Shown here: piece after piece, positions 26,540 to 38,163 of the stretch | Numbering within the stretch: position 1 is the stretch's first letter | How the letters are laid out: each line of letters opens with the position of its first letter | Source: Capitulum mitella | Lineage: Eukaryota > Arthropoda > Thecostraca > Pollicipedomorpha > Pollicipedidae | Direction of reading: 5' to 3' | NCBI GenBank assembly: GCA_030062745.1 | Contig: CP099848.1 | Span: forward strand, 18,463,081-18,527,080 | Length of the DNA stretch: 64,000 nt | Made by a program: the position numbers and the translations under genes | The notes under the pieces: generated by a model | Seen by the model: only the letters and a program-made list of their open reading frames with translations | Told to the model about the DNA's origin: nothing | Databases searched by the model: none

Positions 26540-26794
26540 CTTGTGCACCTGGGGCAGCAGCTGAAGCGGCCGGCCCAGCTGGGCGGCCGGCGGCAGCGCC
26601 ATCAGCCGCAGCCCCAGCGCGGCCGGGTGCAGCAGCGGCAGCGCGCCCGCCAGCTGCGGGTAGCCGGGCGGCGCGGCGGCGGCGGCCGCCGCCGCCGCCT
26701 GATGGAAGCCGGCCGCCGGCAGCGGCGGCAGGCCGGCCGTCGGCGGCTGCAGACCCGCGAACGGCACGAACGGGAACACCCAGCCGTTCTGCAT
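26540..26794 (-). CDS. Candidate first coding exon, Ala/Pro/Leu-rich N-terminus, unidentified gene
   Basis: An ATG at 26794 opens an 85-codon stretch that ends in AAG followed by GTCAGT, a good splice donor, in phase 0. The peptide starts MQNGWVFPFVPFAG. It continues with a poly-Ala run of nine residues (about residues 34-42) and Leu/Pro-rich sequence, ending QLLPQVHK. Such hydrophobic, alanine-rich N-termini are common in developmental transcription factors, but I recognise no domain and will not name a family. It sits in a CpG-dense island (about 26.44-27.48 kb), as expected for a promoter-proximal exon. Downstream exons should lie below 26540 on this strand; none was recognisable. Frames on the opposite strand are also open because of base composition, so the call rests on the ATG, the donor and the non-random peptide. 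Confidence 0.45.
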
Positions 26795-27064
26795 GGCGCC
26801 GGCGGGCGGCGGGCGGCGGACGGGCGCGGGGAGCGGCGGACAACGGCCGGCGACGGCGTGCGGGACAGCGCGGCACTGGCGGCGGACGGCTGCGCGCACC
26901 GGGACAGCGGCCGGCCCACTGAGCCCGGCCGGCGCACGCCCGCGTCGACACCGACGACACGTGAGCGGCGGCGGCGCGCGCCGCCGGCCGGCCGCCGCCA
27001 CGCACGGCGGTCCCGCCGGCCCAGTCGGCCCACAATGGACAACCCGCGTGAGCGCAAGCAGGGA

Positions 27065-27169
27065 CTGTGTGGTCAGCAGGCCCGAGGGAGGAGAGAAATC
27101 ACAGGCTGTGGGGTCAGCAGACTGAAGGGTTGAGAGAAATCACAGGCTGCGTGGTCAGCAGACGAAGGA
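27065..27169. repeat. 41-bp tandem repeat, 2.5 copies
   Basis: Units at 27065-27105 and 27106-27146 share CTGTGKGGTCAGCAG and GAGAGAAATCACAGG; a partial third follows. Confidence 0.85.
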
Positions 27170-27499
27170 TAAATCCAGACTACTTGGGAATAGGTGGTCA
27201 GCACCGGCGGCTGACGGACGAACACGTTAGCACGTGACGACTCACTCCGGCCGCGAGAGAACCCGGCGCGACAAACAGTCCTGGCAGAGGACAGCGAGCC
27301 AGGGCCGACGCCCGGAGCGCGGCGTGGCAAACGGCTGGCCAGAACACCATCTGGCGCACACTGCAGCCAGCCGCGGTCCACGGCGAACTTCACCCGGCAC
27401 GACGCAGCCAAAACGATCCAGCAGACCCCCCCCCCCCCCTCTTTCGGTTACAGATTGATCTCGTAGCCGCGGCGTTCGATACCATAAAAACAAACAGCA

Positions 27500-28690
27500 A
27501 CGCGGCGTGCCACCCCTTCGTCCTCGTCGCTTCACAGAGAGGCGCCGCTCGCCCAGGCTTCGACTCTGAGGGGTCTTTCAAAAGCCCGTGACGAGGTCGC
27601 CAAGCGTCGCCGTCCTTGTTCTGAGTCTGGCAGTGCTGACCACCGGCAAAAGGCCAAAGATGGCCCTGCCACGTACCAGACTACGGCAGAGCGTTATCGC
27701 CAAACCACGAGACTGGGTTGAAGATCTGACGACAGCCTGCACAAACACTGCGCAGATGGCCCGACGGAGGCCACAGCTATACCAAAGCGGACACTGAGAC
27801 AGCCCTGCCAGAACGAGCAATGCGCGGTTTTGGTACGACTACAGAGCCAGCGTTTTCACCGGAAGGTGACGCCACGTACACCGGGTGGGGGCACTTGGTG
27901 AGACAAAGATGGCCTCAGCCTTCCTCGCTGTTCACCGTTCACCCTTCTGCTGCCCATCCGTCGCGGCGAGCAGACGGAGACGAAGAGCACTGAGAGGCAG
28001 TCAGGCGACAACAGAGAGCAGCTATGTGCGCTCCACGAGAAGGATCCACTGATGCGGCGAACGACGAGTCGCGGACGCTATTTTCGGACCACTCCCCTCA
28101 CGATACAGAGCGACCTGTCAGGACAGCCACCTCTGAATTGCGTGCTGTCCAGAGCTACTTAGGATCTAGCTCCATTCTTAAATAGAAATGACACCTAGAG
28201 ATCGTTCTTTTGTTAACAGAAATGCCAATTAAAAATAGTTTCATTCTGGATACAAATGGCAATTATACGCATAATCTCAACTTTTTTTAATTAAATAGGT
28301 TAGGTATTTTCAATTAGTTGCAATTTATCATCCAGTGTGTGTCCAAAACACGTGCAAAACCTACCAGAAACGGGCTGGTCTTGGCAATAGGCAATGCCGT
28401 CGGTGGAGAGTCAATCCTCCGTCACAGAATCACGCATGGCATCCCAATAAGAAAAGAAACCAAGCCACTTACAATACTGGTTCTCTTTTCCCATCAAAAG
28501 ACCAGTTATGTTGATCCGAAGACAGATCTGTGTGTTTGTGTCCCTCGGATGGAATGGGGCGAAGAGTCATTGCAAAAATAAGATCGTCGCGGAAAGGATT
28601 CGACACGACCCTTTCCACGGAACGCCACAGAACTGAGGGTGAAACCACACAAAAGCAGAGTACCAACACAGTATGCTGGTGCGCCCGTTT
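27500..28690. other. Spacer, no gene recognised
   Basis: 27.5-28.15 kb moderately GC-rich, then AT-rich. No family-level match in any frame. Confidence 0.4.
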
Positions 28691-28699
28691 TCTGGTCCG

Positions 28700-29930
28700 C
28701 GCTTTACAAACGACACCAGCTACACCGCAGCCGGTCCGGGTGATCACCAGCCGAGCCGCAGTCGGTCCGGAGCGAGCACCGGCCGCGCCGCAGCGGACGC
28801 GGCGGCGACGGCGCGGCGCCGCCCCAGGGTGCGGCGCCGCTGGCGGCCGACGAGCGCGCGCGCGCGCCGCACCGACGGCGGCGGGTTTACTCAGGCGCGC
28901 CGCCAGCAGACCGCGATATATTGTTTCCAATGTGAGAAACGGCTGCCGCTTCCGTCCAGCGCGCGCGCCGGTGCGGCCGACTTGGCCGGCGGCCACGCCG
29001 GGCCCGGTCGGCCGGCGCCGGCGCGGGGGGCATGAGCCTGCGCAGGGACGCCGAGCGGGGAAGGCGGAGTCGAGGTAATTACGCCGTCCGAGTCAATCAA
29101 ACAGACCGCTAGCCGACGTGTCGAACGGGCGGAGAACGTGGAGCCGGCCCGCTGAGAGTCCGGCGTGGCATCGAGGACGGGAAAAGCCTCAGTCCGGCTC
29201 ACTGAGGAACGACGGTAAATGCGTTCTCTGACGTTTGGTTTCCTCACGATTGAAGAAAGGCGTTTCTCGCACCTCAGCCGCCCTCACAGCGGCGGCCGAC
29301 GCCGTCAGCAGCGGCGGCGGTGCCAGCGGGTGCCGGTCGCCGTCCCGCCCCAGCAGGCGCTCGCCTGGCACGGGGCGCTCCGGTTAAATCATTCACCGCC
29401 GAGACAACAGGGTGTCAGTCTCGGCCCGCTCTCGTCAGCGGCGCGCCTGCTCGGCCTTTCACCGGCCGGCTCGGCCTGCACCGCACCGCCGTCGCTCCGA
29501 ACGGCAGGCCCGGCCGTCGCCGGGACGATGACGCGCGCTCGACGGCTGTCCCGCATCGCCCCCCAGACCTCCGGTAGCGATCACGAGAGAGGCAGTTCAG
29601 AGAGCTGTGGCGCGCCATCCTCGCAGCTGGGCTTGGCACCCAACCGTCTCGGGAGCCGAGGTCGGAACAGCCGCGTGAGCCGTGCTCCCCCTCCGTGCTG
29701 CTGGAGGGGAGGGGTGCGCCGGCTACCGGGTCCAGCAGGCCGCAGAACGGCCCCGTAAGTCACAGTCAGCCGTCGGACGGCTGTCGGGAGCCTATAAACC
29801 AAGCGGCCGCAACATGGAAAACAAACGCGCGCGCCAGCTAAAGCCAGAGGCAGTCCCCGGCGTCCGGGGCCGGACAGAACGCCGCCTCTGCCGATCAAGG
29901 ACGGCCGGACGCGAAGATAAGCTACCTCTG
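28700..29930. other. CpG island
   Basis: GC-rich with open frames on both strands. A CCTATAAACC box at 29791-29800 lies too close (about 20 bp) to the next ATG at 29814 to serve it, so I assign no gene. Confidence 0.4.
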
Positions 29931-29959
29931 CGTCGTGGAAATATATTTTCGGAGTACTT

Positions 29960-30849
29960 GTAGTACTCTGCCTACACTTCTAGGTATCGATAATCGTTCT
30001 CGCTTTTTCAGAGAAGAAATTCCATTTACTTGGACCTCTTTGTAGAGGAACAGCTTATATGGAACAAAGGTTGCAATCGAAATGTGCTTCAATTCCACAG
30101 GCGTATTTCCATGTGGCTAAACAAAACTAATTATGCATTACGAAAACTGGTGAATACGTTCCTTAAATCAAAACGACAAAGGTGTTGTCTTAACAAACGA
30201 GCATCTCATTTCGTCAAGCAACCGATGAAGTCAATTCTGCGATGATTTCACTGTTGACAGGGCCGGGGTCGTTTCTCAGACTCATCCCCTTTCTCTTCCG
30301 TCTCTGCTGACGTCTCTGCTGAGGTCGCCAGGCCGGCAAGACAAGTTTGAAAAACAATCTCCTGTACACCGAATTTTAGTTCACGGCGTAAAAGTCGTTT
30401 TCTGCCTATGGACGACTTTTCCACTCTGACGTACAAAACTCAGTGACGGAATCGCAGACCTTTCGCATTGCAAATGTCCTCTTTCCACAGTGGAAAGCCT
30501 TTCCCAAAGTTTTACTTTCCTTGAGGACTCTTAACTGACAGTGACTTCCGCGATCCATTCAGACCAGAACATCGTGTAAAAGCCTAATATACCATTTAAA
30601 CATAAAATCGGAACCCTCATGCATCAGTAGCCGCGCCAAGATTAAAGACATCATGGCAACTTCAGCAATCGACACGAAATAGTCGCCAGTATTTTTGGCT
30701 CCACACTGGACTGTTGTAACCAGCTGTAAAACATGGACGTCGAATCTGCAATGGTATTCCTGAACGTACCGTACAGTCTTTACAGAGGCTTCAGTACGCA
30801 CGCATGAATCTTAAACAGACTGGGAATTATACTTAGAAGGGTTTCGTCC
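29960..30849. other. Spacer, no gene recognised
   Basis: AT-rich up to the TTAA element at 30850. Nothing recognisable. Confidence 0.4.
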
Positions 30850-32078
30850 TTAACCCGCGCACGACCGTCGGTCCGTTTTAAACATGCGCAACTGTGGGGG
30901 GGGGGGCCAGTTGGCCGCCCCCCTCTAACTCACGAACGGTTGGTCACACGATAAAAATAAGCACACCGTTGGAAACCTTGTGACGGGTACAGCTCGAAAC
31001 TGGTCCCATTCTTAGTTTTAGATAATATGTAAGCAATTTACGCCCTATATATATGTTTTCTCATAGCCGACTGCATGAGACCGAGAAATGGCCTGAATTT
31101 CAAGGGCTGTGACTAAAAACGCTTAGGTAAAGGCACCAGGGCACAAGCAAAGGTCCGCGGATGCCGATGCACGTCTAATTTCCCAGATTTGTTCAATATA
31201 TATGCCGAAACGTTGAGTTAAAGACACGACATTTCTCACGGCAGCTGCAGGCGTGCACTGCTGCCGTATGCGGTAACAAATTGACGGGAACTAATTTTAG
31301 CGTTATTTTTTTCGCGAAAAAAAGGCAATCTATGTACATTTTATTGATCTTAGAGGTTCTTGTGATGGTTTTTCATGCTTAAATTTTGGAAAAATTCATT
31401 AGTTAACAATGTACAAAATTGGCGGAGCTTTATTCGCAAGAGTCTGTTTATTTCTAAAATATGCTACTTTTTCAAACTTTTTGAGGTTCCTGGTATTTCT
31501 TACGTCTATGCAAGCCAGTTCTGCCATTTTCTACCCATTCTGAGTAATTCATCGATGATTTTGACGGTGGTACATTTTGGCTCACCACAGTTATTCGTGA
31601 CCTGACCTCAGGTCAATGGCTGGAAGTCACTGATACTTCGCGCAATGACGGTAACTAGATGTCTGCTTCACTCCACACTAAAAATGTTATGAAACGTTCC
31701 GTCAAATTCCGAAAAAAACGACGACATGTCTTAAAAATGGACTTGACCTTAGGTCAATGACTTGGAAAATTCCGAAAAATCCGAGATACCAGATTTGTTG
31801 CATCTATCACGTTCACTAATCTCTGAAAGTATTATTGAGATATCTTGTTTTGCGAAAAAGTTACAGGGCGCTAAACTTTTTTGAACATAGATCTGTTTGA
31901 CCTGACCTAGGTCAGGCACCTGACCTGACCTGAGGTCAAAACTTTGACACGAGATGTAAAATTAATGAAGCAAAAGGTACACAAAACTTTGTGGCTCTGT
32001 CTTTGTTCGTTCCCTCGCAATCCCAGAAAAACCTCAGGGGGGGCAGTCAACTGCCCCCCCCAGGCGGGGACGGGTTAA
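30850..32078 (+). mobile_element. TTAA-flanked 1.2 kb non-autonomous element, family 2, copy 2
   Basis: Starts TTAACCCGCGCACGACCGTC and ends GGGGACGGGTTAA, with a G run at about 30896-30907 and a C run near 32056. It aligns to the reverse of 17313-18500 over most of its length. The palindrome TGACCTAGGTCA is retained at 31903-31914. The two copies have diverged noticeably, so both are old. No transposase frame. Confidence 0.7.
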
Positions 32079-33780
32079 AAGTACGGAAAATAATATGTAA
32101 TACTACATTAAGCTTACAAAAGCAGAGATTAGATCCATATGGGACAGCTATATTTTGGAAACCTGTGCAAACGTTTCGGCCACCTAACGCTTAAGTAAAA
32201 AAAAGACATAAATGCAGGTTTATACGTTCTAAAAACCATCCACACTTGATTTACGCAGAAAACTAAAAACAAATCTTCTACTGTGGTTCTTCGCCAGGAG
32301 CATTCCAACGCGGATACTGAGTATTCGCTTCATACGATTTCGACTTTTAACTCTTTTAAACTCCTTAGTTAACTCTTTTTGGATTAAACCAATCGCCTTG
32401 AACAAAAAATACTTAACCCATGGTTTAGACAAAGCAGGTTACGGCCAAGCGCGTTGGATTAACAACAAATCTGATAGAAGCCTAAATGTTCGCTCCCAAC
32501 CATACGCTCGTAGAAAAGCTCTTGGAAACACGTTGAGTTACAAGTAGATCTCAAATGTACCTACATGCTCTTCGCAATATCCTCCTCATGGCTGGGTTGT
32601 GAAAGAAATGAATCTTCACGGAGGCAATTTAAATTATCTGATTGTGATAGAAAATGTAAACCACGAGATCAAAGCACATGTTCAGTCGTGGAACCCGATC
32701 AAAGCCTTATCAGACCGTTTGGGACTTATTTTGCCTTCACCACATCGTAACAAGCCAGAGCACTAGCATGCCTTGAATGTGTTCTGCACTGAGCGTTTTT
32801 AAATAATAGTAGTTGGAGCTTCAAATTGGTTGGGAGGATCGGGCTACACATTCCGAATAACGGCTTGACCTGGCGAGATCGTTTTTAACGACCTTTGATC
32901 GATAACCAGTTTTCCTCGCTTCAGATCTAATCCGTCGCCGAACGCTCCAGAGGCTGAAAATGCTACAATGCACGATCGGAAGGGGCTGAACTTTGGCGAA
33001 AAAAAATATGTAGCCAAGCAGTCAGAAACGGTTCTAGTTCGGCAAAAGGTCCCAAGAAACTGCAGCTGACGTTCTTGAAGGTGACAGACATCTTTACCAG
33101 GTTGCTGTCAAAATGAAGGACTGATCGCCAAGCGCTCCAAGATCTATTGCACTGGAGCTTCAGTGAAGTGGTACCAGACAAGCGACGCATATTGTGTCAT
33201 AACTGGCAAAAATCCAGACAGGAATGGATTTTCCCCCACGGTCTGAAAATAAGAGGCCCCCACCCCCGTTGCGCTGCCCTTGTGCACAGATCCCCCCCCC
33301 TCTCTCTCTCTCTCTCCAGTTTTTGATGAAATACATACATTCACACTTCAGAACCGTTCTGAAGCTTAGATGCTCTAAACACAGTCTTCATTCAACAGCG
33401 TCCTGCACGACATCTTCAGCCTGAAATGTCAAAAAAAATGCTGCGCAACAGCTGCGTCCTCCATTTCCATAGCTCCATCCCATCGTCCGGATAACTGCAT
33501 AGATAACGAACCTGCTATGGCTAGTTTTGCGATATTTGACGTACTCCTCGCGGATAATGTGGTCATGCTTCATCAGCCAATCTTCCATAGCGGTGAGCAC
33601 AGTACTTAAGGTGGCTAATGAGCCTTTAATGACAATGATAATGCATAAATTATGGTAGACGATGACCTCAGGACACAGGCATGGTATGCATATCACTTGT
33701 GGAATATTTAGCATGCTATGCAGATGAGCATGCAAAATAAGAGTTCAATGGATGTTTTGAAAGTGGTTTTATCATGCGTA
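32079..33780. other. Spacer, no gene recognised
   Basis: Minus frame 33388-33735 includes TAMEDWLMKHDHIIREEYVK, which looks less random than its surroundings but matches no family I can name. Confidence 0.35.
33292..33317. repeat. C run and (CT)n microsatellite
   Basis: A run of C followed by eleven or so CT units. Confidence 0.9.
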
Positions 33781-33840
33781 AAGTACAAGCAGCCTTAAGC
33801 TCATAGTATCAGAAAAACGAAGACAAATCATTTCATCTCA

Positions 33841-33870
33841 TATTTCGGCCACAGGCCTTCTTCAGGGATG
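33841..33870 (-). ncRNA. Hammerhead-ribozyme-like core 3' of the Penelope-like fragment
   Basis: Minus strand: CTGAAGA (33859-33865) fits the hammerhead CUGANGA box. It is followed by a stem II candidate in which GGCC pairs with GGCC around a three-base loop (47-57 of the 33800s), then GAAA (33843-33846). Penelope-like elements are known to carry minimal hammerhead ribozymes in their terminal repeats, and this sits directly 3' of the GIY-YIG remnant in the same orientation. I could not settle stem I, stem III or the cleavage site, so activity is unproven. Confidence 0.45.
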
Positions 33871-33888
33871 ATATACAGACCGACACAC

Positions 33889-33933
33889 CAACATACATAC
33901 ATACATACAACGACCACATACATACATACATAA
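33889..33933. repeat. (CATA)n microsatellite beside the ribozyme-like motif
   Basis: Two blocks of CATA tetramers separated by CAACGACC. Short repeats next to terminal repeats are common in Penelope-like insertions. Confidence 0.85.
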
Positions 33934-34021
33934 CGACGTACCGACATTGACGCATGCAAAAATTAACGTGTCCGTGCAAGAGACGTGCATCCATCACAAT
34001 AAAACAACACCATGTAATAAT

Positions 34022-34430
34022 TCAAAATAGTACGAACTCGATGACCAACGACAACGGCATAAATACGAATAAAACTGCATTTGAATTATCTTCCTGTATG
34101 GGACTTACGGCAATGGGCACCAGGATGAAAATATTAGTGTTACAGATATGGCTGGCATTACGAATTTCAACGGATTCAACAATTTTGTATTCTGCGCGTC
34201 CTTGCATGTCCTGATAATTTCAGTACGTAGAGATGCAGAGGTAATGTTGGCATGTGGGTGAGGTGTCCGAAATTGGTCCCCAAAGGCCGTGTAACTAGTT
34301 TTCTTTTTTGCGTTACTTAAATTTTCGTTGCAACGCTCCCTAATTCTACGTTAAGTTTCCCCAATATAACCAACCACATGAGAAGAGCACAAACCACAAG
34401 AAATTTTGTAAACAGTGCTCTTGACATGCA
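34022..34430 (-). pseudogene. Penelope-like element fragment: GIY-YIG endonuclease, frameshifted
   Basis: On the minus strand a Cys pair followed by the core of a GIY-YIG nuclease can be read (VYKISCGLCSSHVVGYIGET, codons around 34354-34420). A stop and frame changes follow, then RAEYKIVESVEIRN in another frame near the C-terminal end. The combination CxxC ... YIGET ... RRI is characteristic of the endonuclease domain that ends Penelope-like retroelement proteins. The reverse transcriptase is not visible upstream, so only the 3' part of the element remains. Confidence 0.6.
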
Positions 34431-35184
34431 TCCCCCCCCCAAAAAAAAAAACATGTCACAACAAGGGCAATGTCGCTTGCCCCTGGGAAGGAGGAACACC
34501 AAGGACAGAGGAGGTTAATATGTACTCGTAGGTGTCTGATGATCTCTCCAAGCCACCAGCGTCATATCCGAAGCTTTGGTGATCGCGCCGACCAGTCTGA
34601 CTAACGTATGGTCAATAAAAGGCAGGGCAAATGAAGACCATGCTCGAGAAACGTGTACTGTTGTAAGACTTGACTTGCGAGCGATTTGGTATGTAGTCAG
34701 TTTGATAAGTTTATTTGAGCCATCATAAGCTAAAAAAAAATTCAAAAACAAAAATCGTACCTGGTACATACCCGATTCTGAACATTTATAAGCAACGGAG
34801 TGATTCAGCAGAAGATATATTTTTGATTTTTTACCTCAAGCCAATGACTACCAACATAAACTTATGAAACGTTTTAAGCACCAAACCACCCAAAAGTCAA
34901 CAAAATCTCACAGCAATCAAACAGTAACGTCAATGAAAGGCAGGCAAATGTTTCGGTTACTCCAACATGGCCTTCATTTGCATACCTTCCATTCATGATA
35001 CGTTAGCCAGACGGATCGAAGCCACCATAAGAGCTTCAAACATAAACTCAACGGTAGCATAGGGAAATCAGCAGACACTCTCAGCATATTAACGTCCTCT
35101 GCCCTTGATGCCCCTCCCCGCTCAGGGGGCATGCACCAATGGCATTGTTGTGAGGCGGGTTTGCGGTGAGATGCCATGTTAATA

Positions 35185-35300
35185 ACGCCGAATAAAATTA
35201 CCTGTGGTTTGTGTGCTCCTCGTGTGGACAGCTATATCGGGGAAACTAAACGCAGAATTACGGAGCTTCAAAATATGCCTGAGGAAGGCCCTATCTGTAT
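35185..35300 (+). pseudogene. Second Penelope-like element fragment (GIY-YIG core)
   Basis: The plus strand reads ITCGLCAPRVDSYIGETKRRI, the same CxxC-YIGET core as the fragment at 34.0-34.4 kb but in the opposite orientation. YIGET is at 35233-35247. Within 40 bases the sequence passes into CCTGAGGAAGGCCC, a hammerhead-box-like motif (CTGAGGA), so most of the protein C-terminus is deleted. A related degenerate motif in reverse orientation lies at about 34940-34975. Confidence 0.5.
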
Positions 35301-35554
35301 CTTGAGGCTATCTGTACCTTACCCACGATTTGTGCTTTACCTCATAATTGCAACAGCAATGCTTAATTTAGCACTCAAGTATATAAAGTCAATACTGACT
35401 TATCCAAGTTTGCTACTGCTTTCATAAAGTCAATATTAACTTATCCAAGTTTGCTACTGTTTTCGTAACAACACCTGAAGCCCGATGGTAAAAACATCGT
35501 GTGTTTCTCGCGATATCGCTGCACAGCATAGTTGAACACCACGTGAACAGGGGC

Positions 35555-38009
35555 TTAACCCTATTCCCGAAGGGCCAGAGGGTATGACCGATTCCCGGCA
35601 GGGGGCCGATTCCGCCCCCCCCCCCTTCCCTGAGATCTCGAGAACTACACATCCGATGTCATCGCAGCAAACGCCAATCGATTTGCCATGACGTAAACTA
35701 CATTGTTATAAAAGGGAATTTTCAAGATACTGAAAGGGGTGGGGACAGGAGCAAAAAAGTCAAAATGGGGGGGGCCTTTTTGGACTTCTTATAACTCTGT
35801 TGTTTATGGACCGATTTTGATGACATTGGCATGAATCGAGAAAATATGAATGGGACTTTTACCACGGATCCATACATTTCAGATTCTGAGAAAATTCACA
35901 GGCGTTCACAGGGTTTCAAAAACGGGGGATTAGTTTTTCAAAATTTGAATTAACAAAAAAGTTTACAGAAGAAGTTCAAAGAAATTTTTAGCTTTTACTA
36001 GTCATGTTATGCTCAAGAAACACAAATCGCATTCCATCGTTTGTATAATTTCAACATGGGCGGTGCCAGGGACATGAAGACGGGGAAACTGTCATGGTCA
36101 CATGTTCATCAGGTCGACTTGCGATTTTTGATCTTGTATGACCTCCAGTGACCTTAGAATCACATGGAATGATCTTGAATGCATTTCACATTGTACGACA
36201 ATGTTTTTGATCATTTGAATTCACTCTACGTCTAAAATTTCATTTCACGGCTGTTGTGATGTAAGGGTACGCGCACCGACATTTTAGGTCATCGCTCCCT
36301 GACCCCATCTGATATCAACTTGAAACTAAGTACACAGGCAGAGGAAACCCTTCTACCTCATACGTATTTGATATTTGATGTTAATATATTGATAGTTGGA
36401 AAGAGTACACCAAAATTATTACAATAAAACCAAATTTTGACTTTTGGCCTCGACCTTTAACCCTATTCCTGGCACGGGGGGTTGAATCCGCCCCCCTCGG
36501 GTTTTTTGCTTGCCAATTCCAGGCTTTTTAACACAGCTTCACGAAACTTGCTGACTTTTCCTAGCTATTCTTTCTGCGTGCCGCGACAAAATTTCAAAAT
36601 TCTATTTTGTCCAGGGGCGGAGCCAGGCAACGTTTTTGGGAGGTACTTCAGACCATTTTTGGCCATCTTGAGGGTAAAAAAAGTGTTTGCCAAAAACAGA
36701 GTTTTTAAGATAGAACGTAAAATTTATATGGATGTATAGCTAAGCAGGCAATGTGTAGATGTAATTTTGTTCATTTGACGTCACTTTACAAGGTCAGGTC
36801 AAAAGTCAAAAGTCAGGTCAAAAGTCAAAATTTGTTTTTGCAATAATTTCGGCGCCGTTTTTTCAAATGCCCAACCCGGAATATATATAACGTAGAACGG
36901 TACCCTCTACTTGTGTACCAAGTTTCAGCTTGATATCAGGTCAGGTCACGGAGCTATGACCTAAAATGTCAGTGCGCGTACCCTATATCGTAATAGCCAT
37001 AAAATGAAATTTTTGAAACAGAGTCAATCCAAATGACTGAAAACGTTTACAGATAATATTAAATGCACACGAGATCATTCCAAGTGACTCCAAGGTCACT
37101 GGAGGTCATTTAAGGTCGAAGGTCACAGGTTGATCTGAAGAACGTGTGACCTTGACAGTTCCCCTTTTTCATGTCTCTGGCACCTCCTATGCGAACATTA
37201 TACAAACATTGTAATGCGATTTGTACTTCTTTAGCATAACATGACTAGCAGAAGCCAAAAAAAGTGTTTTTGACTCTTTTGTTCATTCATTTGTTAGAAA
37301 GCTAATCCCCCTATTTTTGAAACCCTGTGAACGCCCATGAATTTTCTCAAAATTTCAGATTTGTGTACCCATAGTAAAAGCCCTATCCATAATCTCTCGA
37401 TTCATGCCAGTTTCATTGAAATCGGTCGATAAACAACGGAGTTATAAGAAGTCCAAAAATACCCCTGATTTTGACATTTTTGCCCCCTGTATCCACACAT
37501 TTCAAAATTTTGAGAATTTCTTTTTATATAAATGTAGTTAACGTCATGGCAAATCGATTGCCGTTTGTTGCGATGAAATCGGATGTGTAGTTCTCGAGAT
37601 CTCAGGGGGGGGCCGAATCCGCCCCCTGCCGGGAATCGACCATACCGTCTAGCCCTCCGGGAATAGGGTTAACGAAATTGCATTGGTACGCTTGTCCGAC
37701 TATTTATATGTACAGCCATATAAAGTTTTACGTTTTATCTTAAAAACGCTATTTTTGGGAGCCATTTTCCTGTTACCCTCAACAGGGCCAAAAACGGCCT
37801 GAGGTGCCTCCCAAAAAGGCTGCATGGCTCCGCCCCTGAGCAAAATGGAACAGTAGGTAGAAAAAAGGTAAACACAGTGACCAGCTTTCGTGAAGGTAAG
37901 CTGAACAAAGGGAGGCACAGTGACCAGCTTTCAAAAAAAAACTGGAACTGGCAAGCAAAAAAAACCCGAGAGGGGAGGGTTCAGACCCCCTGCCGGGAAA
38001 CAGCATTAA
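35555..38009 (+). mobile_element. TTAA-flanked element, family 1, copy A, split in two by copy B
   Basis: The 5' part (35555-36456) aligns to copy C up to the block reading AAATTTTGACTTTTGGCCTCGACC. The 3' part (37673-38009) resumes at the next block (ATATGTACAGCCATATAAAG) and ends GCCGGGAAACAGCATTAA, a decayed terminus. Between them lies copy B in the opposite orientation. The 3' part also has a local duplication of GTGACCAGCTTTC. Total without the insert is about 1.24 kb, matching copy C. A DR4 of the AGGTCA half-site lies at 36139-36154. Confidence 0.75.
36457..37672 (-). mobile_element. TTAA-flanked element, family 1, copy B, nested in copy A
   Basis: A full-length 1216 bp copy inserted in reverse orientation into copy A. 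Both boundaries are TTAA, with ends TTAACCCTATTCCTGG and CCGGGAATAGGGTTAA. Because it interrupts a relative it is the younger insertion. It contains stacked AGGTCA-like sites at 36770-36840 and 37090-37130, including a DR4 at 37093-37108. No transposase frame. Confidence 0.8.
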
Positions 38010-38163
38010 GTCAAGATTTGTTATATTTTTGGTAAAACCAGGTCCCGTGTTGTGAAAATAAAACATCTACCAAGTTCCAAAGCGATGAGAACGGTGTATA
38101 TAAAGATCAATTCAATGCACACAAAAAGAACGGCTGATGACCTAGAAAGATGAGTCTATTTCA

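Larger units (their letters stand above)
26440..27500. other. CpG island containing the 26.5 kb exon candidate
   Basis: GC-rich with abundant CGG/GCC triplets. It includes a poly-Ala-encoding GCC run near 26680-26700 and a C run at 27427-27440. Likely the promoter and first-exon region of the minus-strand gene, by analogy with animal CpG-rich promoters. Confidence 0.4.

Noticed and set aside
29793..29963. TATAAA box followed by a 49-codon frame (ATG at 29814)
   Set aside because: The box is about 20 bp from the ATG, so transcription would start inside the frame. Peptide is Arg-rich and unrecognised.
36612..36650. CAGGGGCGGAGCCAGGCAACG inside family 1 elements, resembling a hAT terminus
   Set aside because: It recurs at the same internal place in every family 1 copy without an 8-bp duplication or a second end, so it is part of that family rather than a separate insertion.
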